The notes under the pieces: model-generated | Database searches by the model: none | Told to the model about the DNA's origin: nothing | What the model saw: only the letters and a program-made list of their open reading frames with translations | Made by a program: the position numbers and the translations under genes | Origin: Oscillospiraceae bacterium | GTDB taxonomy: Bacteria > Bacillota > Clostridia > Oscillospirales > CAG-272 | NCBI GenBank assembly: GCA_015064295.1 | Contig: SVSM01000007.1 | Coordinates: forward strand, 1 to 58,266 | Reading direction: 5' to 3' | DNA length: 58,266 bases | Part shown: positions 50,295 through 58,266 of the stretch, piece by piece | Position numbering within the stretch: position 1 is the stretch's first letter | Layout of the letters: each line of letters opens with the position of its first letter

Positions 50295-51275
50295 ATGAAA
50301 AAACTGCTTGCACTCCTGATGGTAGCCGCTATGATGGTCGGTTGCCTGGCGCTTACCTCTTGTAAGGATTCCGGCAAATATCAGGTCGGTATCATTCAGC
50401 TGGCTCCTCACGACGCGCTGGATGCCGCAACCCAGGGCTTCAAGGATGCCCTTGTCGCTGAACTGGGTGAGGAGAACGTTACCTTCTCCTTCCAGAACGC
50501 TCAGGGCGACGCCACCACCTGTACCACCATCGTAAACGACTTCGTTACTAAGAACGTTGACCTGATCATGGCCAACGCTACCGCCGCGCTTCAGGCCGCC
50601 GCCAACGCCACCGAGACCATCCCCGTGGTCGGTACCTCCATCACCGCGTACAGCGTAGCCCTTGGCCTTGAAAACTTCAACGGCACCGTCGGCACCAACG
50701 TGACCGGCGCCGCCGATCTTGCCAATTTGGAAAAGCAGGCCAAGATGGTCAAGGATCTCTGCCCCGAGGCCCAGACCGTTGCCCTCCTCTACTGCTCCGG
50801 CGAGCCCAACTCCGACTATCAGGTGAAGATCGTCAAAGGTCATCTTGAAGATCTTGGTTTTTCTACTGAGCTCTTCCCCTTCACCGACAGTAACGACGTT
50901 GCTGCCGTAGCCGCTGCCGCTGCAGCCAAGGATGCTATCTACATTCCCACCGATAACACCGCCGCCTCCTGCACCGGCGCCATCCTCGGTGCCATCGGCG
51001 ATACGCCTATCATTACCGGTGAGGAAGCCACCTGCAAGGGCTGTGGTATCGCCACCTTGACCATCAGTTATTATGATATGGGTTATGTGGCAGGCAAGAT
51101 GGCCGCCAAGATCCTCAAGGGTGAAGCTAAGCCTGAGAATATGCCCATCGAGATCGTTCCTGACGATAAGCAGGTCTACAAATACAACGCCGCTCGTTGC
51201 GCCGAGCTGAACATCGACGTGGAGGCCCTGAAGACCGCCGGTTACACCGCCATCACGGGCACCGAGGTACAGTAA
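50295..51275 (+). CDS. ABC transporter substrate-binding lipoprotein (TrpX/TctC-like ABC-sub_bind family)
   Basis: Lipobox LTSCKD; KYQVGIIQLAPHDALDAATQGFKDAL. Confidence 0.88.
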   Translation: MKKLLALLMVAAMMVGCLALTSCKDSGKYQVGIIQLAPHDALDAATQGFKDALVAELGEENVTFSFQNAQGDATTCTTIVNDFVTKNVDLIMANATAALQAAANATETIPVVGTSITAYSVALGLENFNGTVGTNVTGAADLANLEKQAKMVKDLCPEAQTVALLYCSGEPNSDYQVKIVKGHLEDLGFSTELFPFTDSNDVAAVAAAAAAKDAIYIPTDNTAASCTGAILGAIGDTPIITGEEATCKGCGIATLTISYYDMGYVAGKMAAKILKGEAKPENMPIEIVPDDKQVYKYNAARCAELNIDVEALKTAGYTAITGTEVQ

Positions 51276-51297
51276 ACAACGAACAATGGAATCGCAT

Positions 51298-51328
51298 CAC
51301 CGGAGCCGTATGCTTTATGGCTCCGGTG
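51298..51328 (+). terminator. Intercistronic hairpin between SBP and permease (no strong U-tract)
   Basis: CACCGGAGCCGTATGCTTTATGGCTCCGGTG. Confidence 0.55.
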
Positions 51329-51397
51329 TCTGTCGGTTTTTGAAGGCGCGAGAGCGATATGCTTTTTGCGTCTCGCATAGGAAAGGATATACATAAA

Positions 51398-52306
51398 ATG
51401 GATATTATGAATTGGCTGGGAGCTCTTCCCGGCGCCGGGGCACAGGGTATCGTCTGGGGCCTCATGGCGATCGGCGTGTTTGTGACCTACAAGATCCTGG
51501 ATATTGCCGATCTGACGGTGGACGGCTCTATGGTGACCGGCGCCGCCGTCTGTGCCGTCCTGATCACGGCAGGCGTTAACGTGTGGCTGGCTCTTCTTGC
51601 GGCCCTGATCGCCGGTATGCTGGCGGGGCTTCTCACCGGTGTTTTTCACACGGCGCTGGGGATCCCTCCGATCCTGGCGGGTATTCTCACCCAGCTGATG
51701 CTGTGGTCGGTCAATCTGAAGATCATGGGACGGGCCAACGTGGCGCTCCCCTCCCGTCAGTTTGATCTGATCCTCAACAACAAAGAGGTCTGGACCACGA
51801 TCCTGATCCTGGCCGGCTTCTCGGCAGCGTTGATCGCTCTGCTCTACTGGTTCTTCGGCACCGAGCTGGGGGCTTCTCTCCGTGCCACCGGTAACAACCT
51901 GAACATGAGCCGTGCACAAGGCATCAACACCAACTTTGCTAAGGTGCTGGGACTCATGATCAGTAACGGCATCGTGGCCCTGTCGGGAGCACTTCTTGCC
52001 CAGTATCAGGGCTTCTCGGACATCAACATGGGACGGGGCGCTATCGTCATCGGTCTGGCTGCCGTCATCATCGGTGAGGCACTGATCTCCCACCGTTCGG
52101 CCGGCTTTATCGTCCGCCTCCTGTCGGTGATCATCGGCGGCATCATTTACTTCGCCGTCTATCAGACCGTTATCTTCCTGGGTCTTGACGCCGACCTTCT
52201 CAAGATGCTCTCGGCCCTTGTGGTGGCCATCTTCCTGGGCTTCCCTTACGTGAAGAAGACCTATTTCAAGAAATCGGCCGGAAAGGGAGGAAAGACGCAT
52301 GCTTAA
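51398..52306 (+). CDS. ABC transporter permease (TrpY-like)
   Basis: GVFVTYKILDIADLTVDGSMVTGAAVCAVLI; LGASLRATGNNLNMSRAQGINTNFAKVLGLMISNGIVALSGALLAQYQGF. Confidence 0.9.
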   Translation: MDIMNWLGALPGAGAQGIVWGLMAIGVFVTYKILDIADLTVDGSMVTGAAVCAVLITAGVNVWLALLAALIAGMLAGLLTGVFHTALGIPPILAGILTQLMLWSVNLKIMGRANVALPSRQFDLILNNKEVWTTILILAGFSAALIALLYWFFGTELGASLRATGNNLNMSRAQGINTNFAKVLGLMISNGIVALSGALLAQYQGFSDINMGRGAIVIGLAAVIIGEALISHRSAGFIVRLLSVIIGGIIYFAVYQTVIFLGLDADLLKMLSALVVAIFLGFPYVKKTYFKKSAGKGGKTHA

Positions 52307-53093
52307 GCTTCAGAATATCACCAAGACCTTCAATGCCGGAACCGTCAACGAAAAGGTGGCGCTCTCCGATCTGTCCCTGACGCTGAATCCCGGAGATTTT
52401 GTTACCGTCATCGGCGGTAACGGCGCCGGAAAGTCTACCATGCTCAATATGGTGGCGGGCGTTTATCCCGTGGACAGCGGCAACATCCTCATCGACGGGG
52501 TGGACGTCACCCGTCTTCCCGAGCACAAGCGTGCCGCCTATATCGGCCGCGTGTTTCAGGACCCCATGATGGGTACCGCCGCCGATATGTGGGTGGAGGA
52601 GAATCTGGCCATCGCCGACCGCCGCGGGAAAAAGCGCGGCTTCAAGTGGGCGATCACCAAGAAGGACAAGGCCAAGTATCAGGCGGCTCTTGCCGAGCTG
52701 GATCTGGGCCTTGAGACCCGTATGACCACCAAAATGGGATTGCTCTCGGGCGGTCAGCGTCAGGCCATCACCCTCTTGATGGCGACGCTGAAGCGTCCCA
52801 AGCTGCTGCTCCTTGACGAGCACACCGCCGCCCTTGACCCCAAGACCGCCGCCAAGGTACTGGAGATCACCGATCGGCTGGTGAAGGAGAACGAGCTGAC
52901 GGCTCTCATGGTTACTCACAATATGAAGGATGCCATTGCCTACGGCAACCGTCTGATCATGATGAACGCCGGCCGCATCATCCTCGACGTGGCGGGTGAG
53001 GAAAAGAAAAACCTCACCATCGAAGCCCTGCTGGCGAAATTCTCGCAGGCAAGCGGCGCCGAGTTTGCAAACGACCGCGCGCTGCTGAATTAA
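52299..53093 (+). CDS. ABC transporter ATP-binding protein (TrpZ-like)
   Basis: GGNGAGKSTMLNMVAG, LSGGQRQAITLLMATL, LLLDEHTAALDPKTA; overlaps permease stop. Confidence 0.93.
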   Translation: MLKLQNITKTFNAGTVNEKVALSDLSLTLNPGDFVTVIGGNGAGKSTMLNMVAGVYPVDSGNILIDGVDVTRLPEHKRAAYIGRVFQDPMMGTAADMWVEENLAIADRRGKKRGFKWAITKKDKAKYQAALAELDLGLETRMTTKMGLLSGGQRQAITLLMATLKRPKLLLLDEHTAALDPKTAAKVLEITDRLVKENELTALMVTHNMKDAIAYGNRLIMMNAGRIILDVAGEEKKNLTIEALLAKFSQASGAEFANDRALLN

Positions 53094-53102
53094 GCATCTT
53101 AA

Positions 53103-53137
53103 CCCTCTCCGCCATCGTTGCGGAGAGGGCGTTTTTT
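53103..53137 (+). terminator. Rho-independent terminator after TrpZ-like gene
   Basis: CCCTCTCCGCCATCGTTGCGGAGAGGGCGTTTTTTT. Confidence 0.85.
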
Positions 53138-53245
53138 TGTGACGGTGTGACCGGAAAGCGGTGGCAGTTTCAGGTCCCCTTTTTGGCGGGAGGCACTCCG
53201 CTTTGCGTCATTTCCGTCAAAGCTGCAAAAAAATCGAAAAAACTC

Positions 53246-53275
53246 TTGACAAGAAGGGAATTTTCGGTATATAAT
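53246..53275 (+). promoter_or_regulatory. Promoter, rpmH
   Basis: TTGACA-18-TATAAT. Confidence 0.65.
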
Positions 53276-53319
53276 ATATGGTAACGTCATTAAAAAGCCA
53301 AGGAAAAGGAGTGACATAA

Positions 53320-53454
53320 ATGCTTAGAACATATCAGCCCAAGAAGCTGCAGAGATCGAAAGAGCACGGCTTCCGGAAGAGAATGAGCACCGCCAACGGA
53401 AGAAAGGTTCTCAAGAGAAGACGCGCAAAGGGCAGAGCCAGACTGACCCACTGA
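53320..53454 (+). CDS. rpmH: 50S ribosomal protein L34 (too short for the supplied ORF track)
   Basis: Translated by hand: [50 protein letters not shown]-like RBS upstream. Confidence 0.97.
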   Translation: MLRTYQPKKLQRSKEHGFRKRMSTANGRKVLKRRRAKGRARLTH

Positions 53455-53515
53455 TAAGGGACAGGCTTCACGGTCAGCGTGAAGCGATATCGGCTCACTT
53501 TGTGAGAGGTTTTTT

Positions 53516-53908
53516 GTGAAAGAATTTGCGATAAAAGAGAATCACCTGTTCGTCAAGGCGTATACCAAGGGAAAACGGTATGTGACCCATACCGTGGCGG
53601 TCTACGTTCTGCGCGATTACAAGGCGGGCAAGCTTCGCAAGGAGAACCCGCAGAAGGAATTTCTCAACCGCATCGGCTTTACCGCTACCACCAAGCTGGG
53701 GAACGCCGTTGTCCGCAACCGCTGTAAGCGGATCCTGCGGGCGGCTTACCGCGGGGTGACGGCGGAGCATCCGATCGGAAAGGGAAACCTCATCGTGATC
53801 GCTGCAAGAGAGGGGGCTATTCCCGCGTCCTCCCGACAGGTGCAAAAGGATCTCCTCCGTGCCTTCCGGAAACTGGAGCTGGTCGGAGAAAAGGGCGGAC
53901 AGGCCTGA
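53516..53908 (+). CDS. rnpA: Ribonuclease P protein component
   Basis: KLGNAVVRNRCKRILRAAYR (RNR motif); GTG start; follows rpmH. Confidence 0.95.
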   Translation: MKEFAIKENHLFVKAYTKGKRYVTHTVAVYVLRDYKAGKLRKENPQKEFLNRIGFTATTKLGNAVVRNRCKRILRAAYRGVTAEHPIGKGNLIVIAAREGAIPASSRQVQKDLLRAFRKLELVGEKGGQA

Positions 53909-53995
53909 CGGCTTTTCCCCTTATCGTGTGTTCCGAAAACCATATGGCGGACCGTTCGGTCCGCCATTTTGCGCTACGGCAAAGGAGGCTTGGGA

Positions 53996-54259
53996 ATGAA
54001 AACGGTGGTTCTGTGGCTCATCGGTCTGTACCGGCGCTTTCTGTCTCCCCTCAAACGCCCCTGCTGTCGGTTCTACCCCACCTGCTCCCGCTACGCCGTT
54101 GAGGCCGTCGAGGAGTGGGGCGTGATCCGCGGCCTGGCTTTAGCGCTTTGGCGCATCCTGCGCTGCAATCCCTTTTGTCGAGGCGGCATCGACAACGTTC
54201 CGAAGCGGAGCTCCCGTAAGATGACGGCGGGAAAAATTCAGTATCGTGGCCGCAAGTGA
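53996..54259 (+). CDS. yidD: Membrane protein insertion efficiency factor YidD
   Basis: LIGLYRRFLSPLKRPCCRFYPTCSRYAVEAVEEWG...RILRCNPFCRGGIDNVP. Confidence 0.96.
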   Translation: MKTVVLWLIGLYRRFLSPLKRPCCRFYPTCSRYAVEAVEEWGVIRGLALALWRILRCNPFCRGGIDNVPKRSSRKMTAGKIQYRGRK

Positions 54260-54361
54260 GAAGTCAATTTGGAGGACTTCTCCCCCGTCGGGTCGCTTCC
54301 CCGACGACCGTTTCCCTAATGAAAGAAAGGAAGCCTTCGCGTAAGCGGAGGAAGTGATTCC

Positions 54362-55570
54362 ATGAGTTTTTTGAATAAACCCATTGCCTGGCTTCTGGGA
54401 CTTTGCTATAAGATCGTTCCCAACTATGCCATAGCGCTTCTGTTCTTTGCTTTGATCATGAAGGTGATCCTGTTCCCCTTCAGCATCAAGCAGCAGAAGA
54501 ATACGGTCAAGCAGGCAACCCTGCGCCCCAAGGAGCAGGCCATCCGCAACCGCTATGCCGGCAGAACCGATAAGGCGACTCAGCAGAAGATGCAGGAAGA
54601 GATCCTGAAGCTCTATCAGGAGGAGAACTACAGCCCCATGGGCGGTTGTCTTCCCATGATTCTGCAGTTCGTGATCATCATTGCTCTGTACGGCGTGATC
54701 AACAGTCCTCTTCAGTACGTCTGCAACGTGCCCAAGGAAAACGTTACCAATATCGCCATCGAGGCCGCTGAGCTTTACAAGGCCGAGCAGCTGGATACCA
54801 CCGGCCTGTCCGAAACCACCATCAAGCAGATCCAGGGCATGGCTGATCAGATCGGCAAGGACGGCAGTACCGATAAGGTCAAGAATACTTTTAACTACGA
54901 TCTGGGACTGGTGAACGTCATTCGACTCAACGGCGTGGAGAAGTTCGTCGGTGACAATATGCTGCCCGAGGGCTTTACCGCCGAGGATCTTCCCGACTTT
55001 ACCCTGTTTGGCGGTAAAGTGGACCTGTCAGAGACGCCTTCTCTTGATCGGTTCGGTCTGCTGTGGCTGATCCCGCTTCTCACCTTCGTCTTTACCTTCG
55101 GCTCCATGAAGCTGACTCGCAAGCTGACCTATCAGCCCGTCCAGGCGGCCGGCGACGCCGCGCTGTCTATGAAGCTGATGGATTTCGTCATGCCCGCCAT
55201 GTCTACCTTCATTACCTTCTCGGTGCCGGCTGTCATTGCCGTCTACTGGATCTACCAGAACCTGCTGTCCACCGGTCAGCAGCTGGTGCTGAAGCTGATG
55301 TACCCCTATCCTACCTTCACCGAGGAGGACTACAAGGCCGCCGAGCGCGAGATGAATAAGGGCTTAAAGCAGTCCAACAAGGCGGCCAAGCGCGCCGCCA
55401 AGCGTGCCGCTCACCGCATCGATCTGGACGACGCTGCCGAGACGGCCGATTCCTCTGCCGCCAACGCGGCGTCCAACACCGAGAACGAGGCACCCAAGGC
55501 AGGAAAGGGCTCCGATCTGATCCCCCCTGCCGCGTTGAAGGACGAGTCCGATAAGAACGGATCGCTCTAA
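54362..55570 (+). CDS. yidC: Membrane insertase YidC/Oxa1 family
   Basis: NYAIALLFFALIMKVILFPFSIKQQKNTVKQATLRPKEQAI; YSPMGGCLPMILQFVIIIALYGVI. Confidence 0.95.
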   Translation: MSFLNKPIAWLLGLCYKIVPNYAIALLFFALIMKVILFPFSIKQQKNTVKQATLRPKEQAIRNRYAGRTDKATQQKMQEEILKLYQEENYSPMGGCLPMILQFVIIIALYGVINSPLQYVCNVPKENVTNIAIEAAELYKAEQLDTTGLSETTIKQIQGMADQIGKDGSTDKVKNTFNYDLGLVNVIRLNGVEKFVGDNMLPEGFTAEDLPDFTLFGGKVDLSETPSLDRFGLLWLIPLLTFVFTFGSMKLTRKLTYQPVQAAGDAALSMKLMDFVMPAMSTFITFSVPAVIAVYWIYQNLLSTGQQLVLKLMYPYPTFTEEDYKAAEREMNKGLKQSNKAAKRAAKRAAHRIDLDDAAETADSSAANAASNTENEAPKAGKGSDLIPPAALKDESDKNGSL

Positions 55571-55595
55571 CTCAATCATAAGGATGTGACTACCA

Positions 55596-56429
55596 ATGAA
55601 AAAGGAAATTACCGTTACCGGTAAGACCGTCGAAGCCGCTGTGGCTCTTGGCGCCGAGCAGCTCGGTGTCGACGTCTCTGCCGTCAATTACGAGGTGCTG
55701 GAGGAGCCCAAGAAGGGCTTTCTCGGCTTCGGTGAGGTGCCTGCCAAGGTGAAGGTGTTCTATACGCCTAGCCCCGAAATGACGGCTCTCACCTTTGTGA
55801 GAACCATGATCGCCGATATGGGTATTGAGGCCGAGGCCTCGATCTCCTCCCTGCCCGGTGCCAAGAGAGAGTTCCTCATCACCGTCACCGGCGAGGATGC
55901 CAGCGCTCTCATCGGTCACCACGGCGATACCCTGGACTCCCTGCAATATCTGACCAATCTTGCCGCCAATCGCCGCGAGGACGATGAGGCCGGCAACTAT
56001 ACCCGCATTACGGTGGATATTGAAAACTACCGTGCCAAGCGGGAGGATACCCTCCGTAAGCTGGCAAGACGGATGGCCGAAAAGGCCCTTAAGTACCGCC
56101 GTAACGTCACCCTGGAGCCCATGAACGCCTATGAGAGACGCATCATTCACTCCGAGGTACAGACCATCGCCGGCGTTACCACCAATTCGGTGGGCGTGGA
56201 TAACAACCGCCGCGTGGTGATCAGCTGTGACGAGAATAGCCGTCCTGCCAAGCCCCAGACGCCGAAGCAGCCCCCCCGTACCGCCGCTTCCCGTGTGATC
56301 CCCAAGAATAAGATCCAGAAGCGTGCCCGCTTTGACGATACCCTCCCCGAGTACCATGCCGGCGACGGCTATACCGAGGACGTGGACGCCGAGCCGGTAG
56401 AGGACGTCGAGGAAACTGAGGAGATTTAA
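55596..56429 (+). CDS. jag: Jag/KhpB (Jag-N, KH, R3H) RNA-binding protein
   Basis: EVLEEPKKGFLGFGEVPAKV, ALIGHHGDTLDSLQYLTNLAANR, NAYERRIIHSEVQ. Confidence 0.94.
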   Translation: MKKEITVTGKTVEAAVALGAEQLGVDVSAVNYEVLEEPKKGFLGFGEVPAKVKVFYTPSPEMTALTFVRTMIADMGIEAEASISSLPGAKREFLITVTGEDASALIGHHGDTLDSLQYLTNLAANRREDDEAGNYTRITVDIENYRAKREDTLRKLARRMAEKALKYRRNVTLEPMNAYERRIIHSEVQTIAGVTTNSVGVDNNRRVVISCDENSRPAKPQTPKQPPRTAASRVIPKNKIQKRARFDDTLPEYHAGDGYTEDVDAEPVEDVEETEEI

Positions 56430-56767
56430 GGGAATACGCGGGGGCGGTGTCCCTCGGACGGTGATATGGGGCGCTGCCCCATGCCCCGCAAGGGGGACTT
56501 CTTTCGAAGAAGTCCCCGGCAGAAAATTTGCAAAGCAAATTATCTGCGACTCCCAAGAACTTTAAACTGCCCCAAACTCCGTTTGGGGCAGTTTTTATAT
56601 AACAAAAAAGGCCTTCGGTCGGCGGTTGCCGTTCGAAGACCTTTTCTTTGTTTGTCCGTTTCTTGCCGAAAACGCAGTTTTCGGCCATCCAAAGTTTTTG
56701 GGGGTGCAGGGGGCTTTTTTTAAAAAGCCCCCTGCCGGGGATTGGGGCAGAGCCCCTATCCGTTATC
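56430..56767. repeat. Composite palindromic repeat R11 (inverted pair, convergent genes; 29-nt palindrome)
   Basis: a 56466-56482, b GGGGACTTCTT-TCG-AAGAAGTCCCC 56493-56517, 29-nt palindrome 56519-56547, d 56569-56589, d' 56665-56685, b' 56707-56734, a' 56744-56756. Confidence 0.92.
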
Positions 56768-58165
56768 TTACACAATATGCGTTTTCCCCTCAGCATCACA
56801 GCCGGCGGCGTCGATGCCGTACTTGGCGGCACGGCGGTTCTCAAAGAACTTGGTCGCCACCTGCTCGAACAGGGCGAAGGAGAGCACGTCCTCCTCCTGC
56901 TCCTCGTAGAGCTTCACCTTCTCGCGGAGAGAGGCCAGCTCGGGCTCGATCAGGTCGGCGGGACGGCAGGTGATGGGCTGCTCGTCCTTCAGGATGGCCT
57001 TGGTGAAGGCGGGATCGATGGGGGCGGGCGTTTTGCCGTAATCGCCGTGGATGATGCCGCGGAACTCCTTGGTTACCTGCTTGTAGCGTTCACCGGTGAG
57101 GACGTTAAAGACGGCCTGGGTGCCCACGATCTGGGAGGTAGGGGTTACCAGCGGCACGTAGCCGGCATCGGCACGGACCCGCGGGACCTCCTCCAGCACC
57201 TCCTGGAGCAGCTCGCTCTTGCCGGCGGCCTTCAGCTGGGACACCAGGTTGGAGAGCATGCCGCCCGGCACCTGATAGAGCAGGGCGTTGACGTCGACCT
57301 TCAGCACCTTGGGATCGATGAGGCCGCTTGTCAGGTAACGCTCGCGGATGGGGGCGAAGTAGCGGCTGATCTTGTCCAGCTTGGCAAGATCGAGGCCGGT
57401 ATCGTATTCGGTACCCTTCAGGGTTGCCACCAGGGCCTCGGTGGGTGCCTGGGAGGTACCCATGGCCAGGGGGGAGATGGCGGTATCGATGATGTCCACG
57501 CCCGCCTCAATGGCCTTCAAAAGCGTCATAGAGGCAAGGCCGGAGGTATAGTGGGTATGAAGCTGAATGGGGAGCTTGACCGTCTCCTTCAAGGCCTTGA
57601 CCAGGTCATAGGCGGCGTAGGGGGTAAGCAGGCCCGACATATCCTTGATGCAGATGGAGTCGGCGCCCATTTCCTCCAGCTCCTTGGCGAAGCGGGCAAA
57701 GTATTCGTTTCCGAACACCGGGCCGGTGGTATAGCTGAAGGCCGCCTGGACGTGACCGCCCTCCTTTTTGGTGGCGTTGATCGCGGTCTTCAGGTTGCGG
57801 GGATCGTTGACGGCGTCGAAGATGCGGAGAACGTCGATGCCGTTAGCGATGGATTTTTGAACAAAGTATTCCACCACGTCGTCGGCGTAGTGGCGGTAGC
57901 CGAGGATGTTCTGCCCACGGAAGAGCATCTGGAGCTTGGTGTTCTTGGCCTTGTCCCTGATCTTGCGCAGACGATCCCACGGATCCTCATTCAGGTAACG
58001 GAGGCAGGAATCGAAGGTGGCGCCGCCCCAGGCTTCGAGAGCATAGTAGCCGACCTTGTCCATCTCCTCCACGATGGGGAGCATCTCCTCGGTGGTCATA
58101 CGGGTAGCGGCGAGGGACTGGTGAGCGTCACGAAGGACGGTTTCGCAAATTTTCACGTTTGGCAT
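56768..58165 (-). CDS. oadA: Oxaloacetate decarboxylase/pyruvate carboxylase-type carboxyltransferase alpha subunit (no biotinyl domain)
   Basis: VLRDAHQSLAATRMTTEEMLPI, EAWGGATFDSCLRYLNEDPWDRLR, LLRGQN-like MLFRGQNILGYRHYADDVVEYF. Confidence 0.93.
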   Translation of the reverse strand: MPNVKICETVLRDAHQSLAATRMTTEEMLPIVEEMDKVGYYALEAWGGATFDSCLRYLNEDPWDRLRKIRDKAKNTKLQMLFRGQNILGYRHYADDVVEYFVQKSIANGIDVLRIFDAVNDPRNLKTAINATKKEGGHVQAAFSYTTGPVFGNEYFARFAKELEEMGADSICIKDMSGLLTPYAAYDLVKALKETVKLPIQLHTHYTSGLASMTLLKAIEAGVDIIDTAISPLAMGTSQAPTEALVATLKGTEYDTGLDLAKLDKISRYFAPIRERYLTSGLIDPKVLKVDVNALLYQVPGGMLSNLVSQLKAAGKSELLQEVLEEVPRVRADAGYVPLVTPTSQIVGTQAVFNVLTGERYKQVTKEFRGIIHGDYGKTPAPIDPAFTKAILKDEQPITCRPADLIEPELASLREKVKLYEEQEEDVLSFALFEQVATKFFENRRAAKYGIDAAGCDAEGKTHIV

Positions 58166-58202
58166 AGCGATGGCCTTTCCTTACAGTAATGTTGATGGGG
58201 GA

Positions 58203-58266
58203 TCAGAAGCAGGACAGGAACCATCCTGCGGCGACGGCCGAGCCGATGACGCCGGCTACATTGGGG
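58203..58266 (-). CDS. oadB: C-terminus of sodium-translocating decarboxylase beta subunit (5' part outside window)
   Basis: Hand-translated reverse strand: ..NVAGVIGSAVAAGWFLSCF*, matches the conserved OadB/MmdB C-terminal NVAGVIGSAVAAG. Confidence 0.8.
   Translation of the reverse strand, partial: PNVAGVIGSAVAAGWFLSCF

Noticed and set aside
51298-51328. T-box or riboswitch in the TrpXYZ-like transporter cluster
   Set aside because: Only a simple intercistronic hairpin is seen; no T-box sequence or stem architecture.
1292-56767. CRISPR array interpretation of the recurring palindromes
   Set aside because: Copies are dispersed in separate intergenic regions rather than regularly spaced, and no cas genes were seen.

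Overview
This is a chromosomal window that looks like a Firmicutes/Clostridia-type bacterium (inferred from gene content and -35/-10 promoters; not tested). It is mostly housekeeping and metabolic genes: hflX (partial), yigZ, dgt, dnaG-rpoD, rubrerythrin, an amino-acid ABC transporter, rnhA, acyl-CoA synthetase/TetR, M14 peptidase, hemW-like, potABCD, glyA, an NFACT/RqcH-like gene, csoR-copA(-copZ), deoC, argG-argH-argF, alkaline phosphatase, fba, acyl-ACP thioesterase, mnmG, luxS-mtnN, a TrpXYZ-like ABC transporter, rpmH-rnpA-yidD-yidC-jag, and oadA plus the tail of oadB. I saw no rRNA, tRNA, CRISPR array, phage or transposase gene. The most interesting signal is non-coding: at least 11 intergenic regions carry a modular palindromic repeat. 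It has the order a (GGGGC-nnn-GCCCC), b (14-15 bp hairpin around AACTTnTT-nn-AAnAAGTT), c (linker like TTCAAGAACTTTTGA), d (9 bp stem with a 3 nt loop, GCCGAAAAC-nnn-GTTTTCGGC type), usually followed by an inverted copy d'-c'-b'-a'. Sequences differ between copies but the stems stay paired. Central U-tract terminator hairpins appear in convergent intergenic regions. A 29-nt palindrome recurs at two different places inside the modules, and deoC and argF share nearly the same repeat-derived 5' leader. A longer related structured element fills the mnmG-luxS gap. All calls are by eye; no searches or folding were run.
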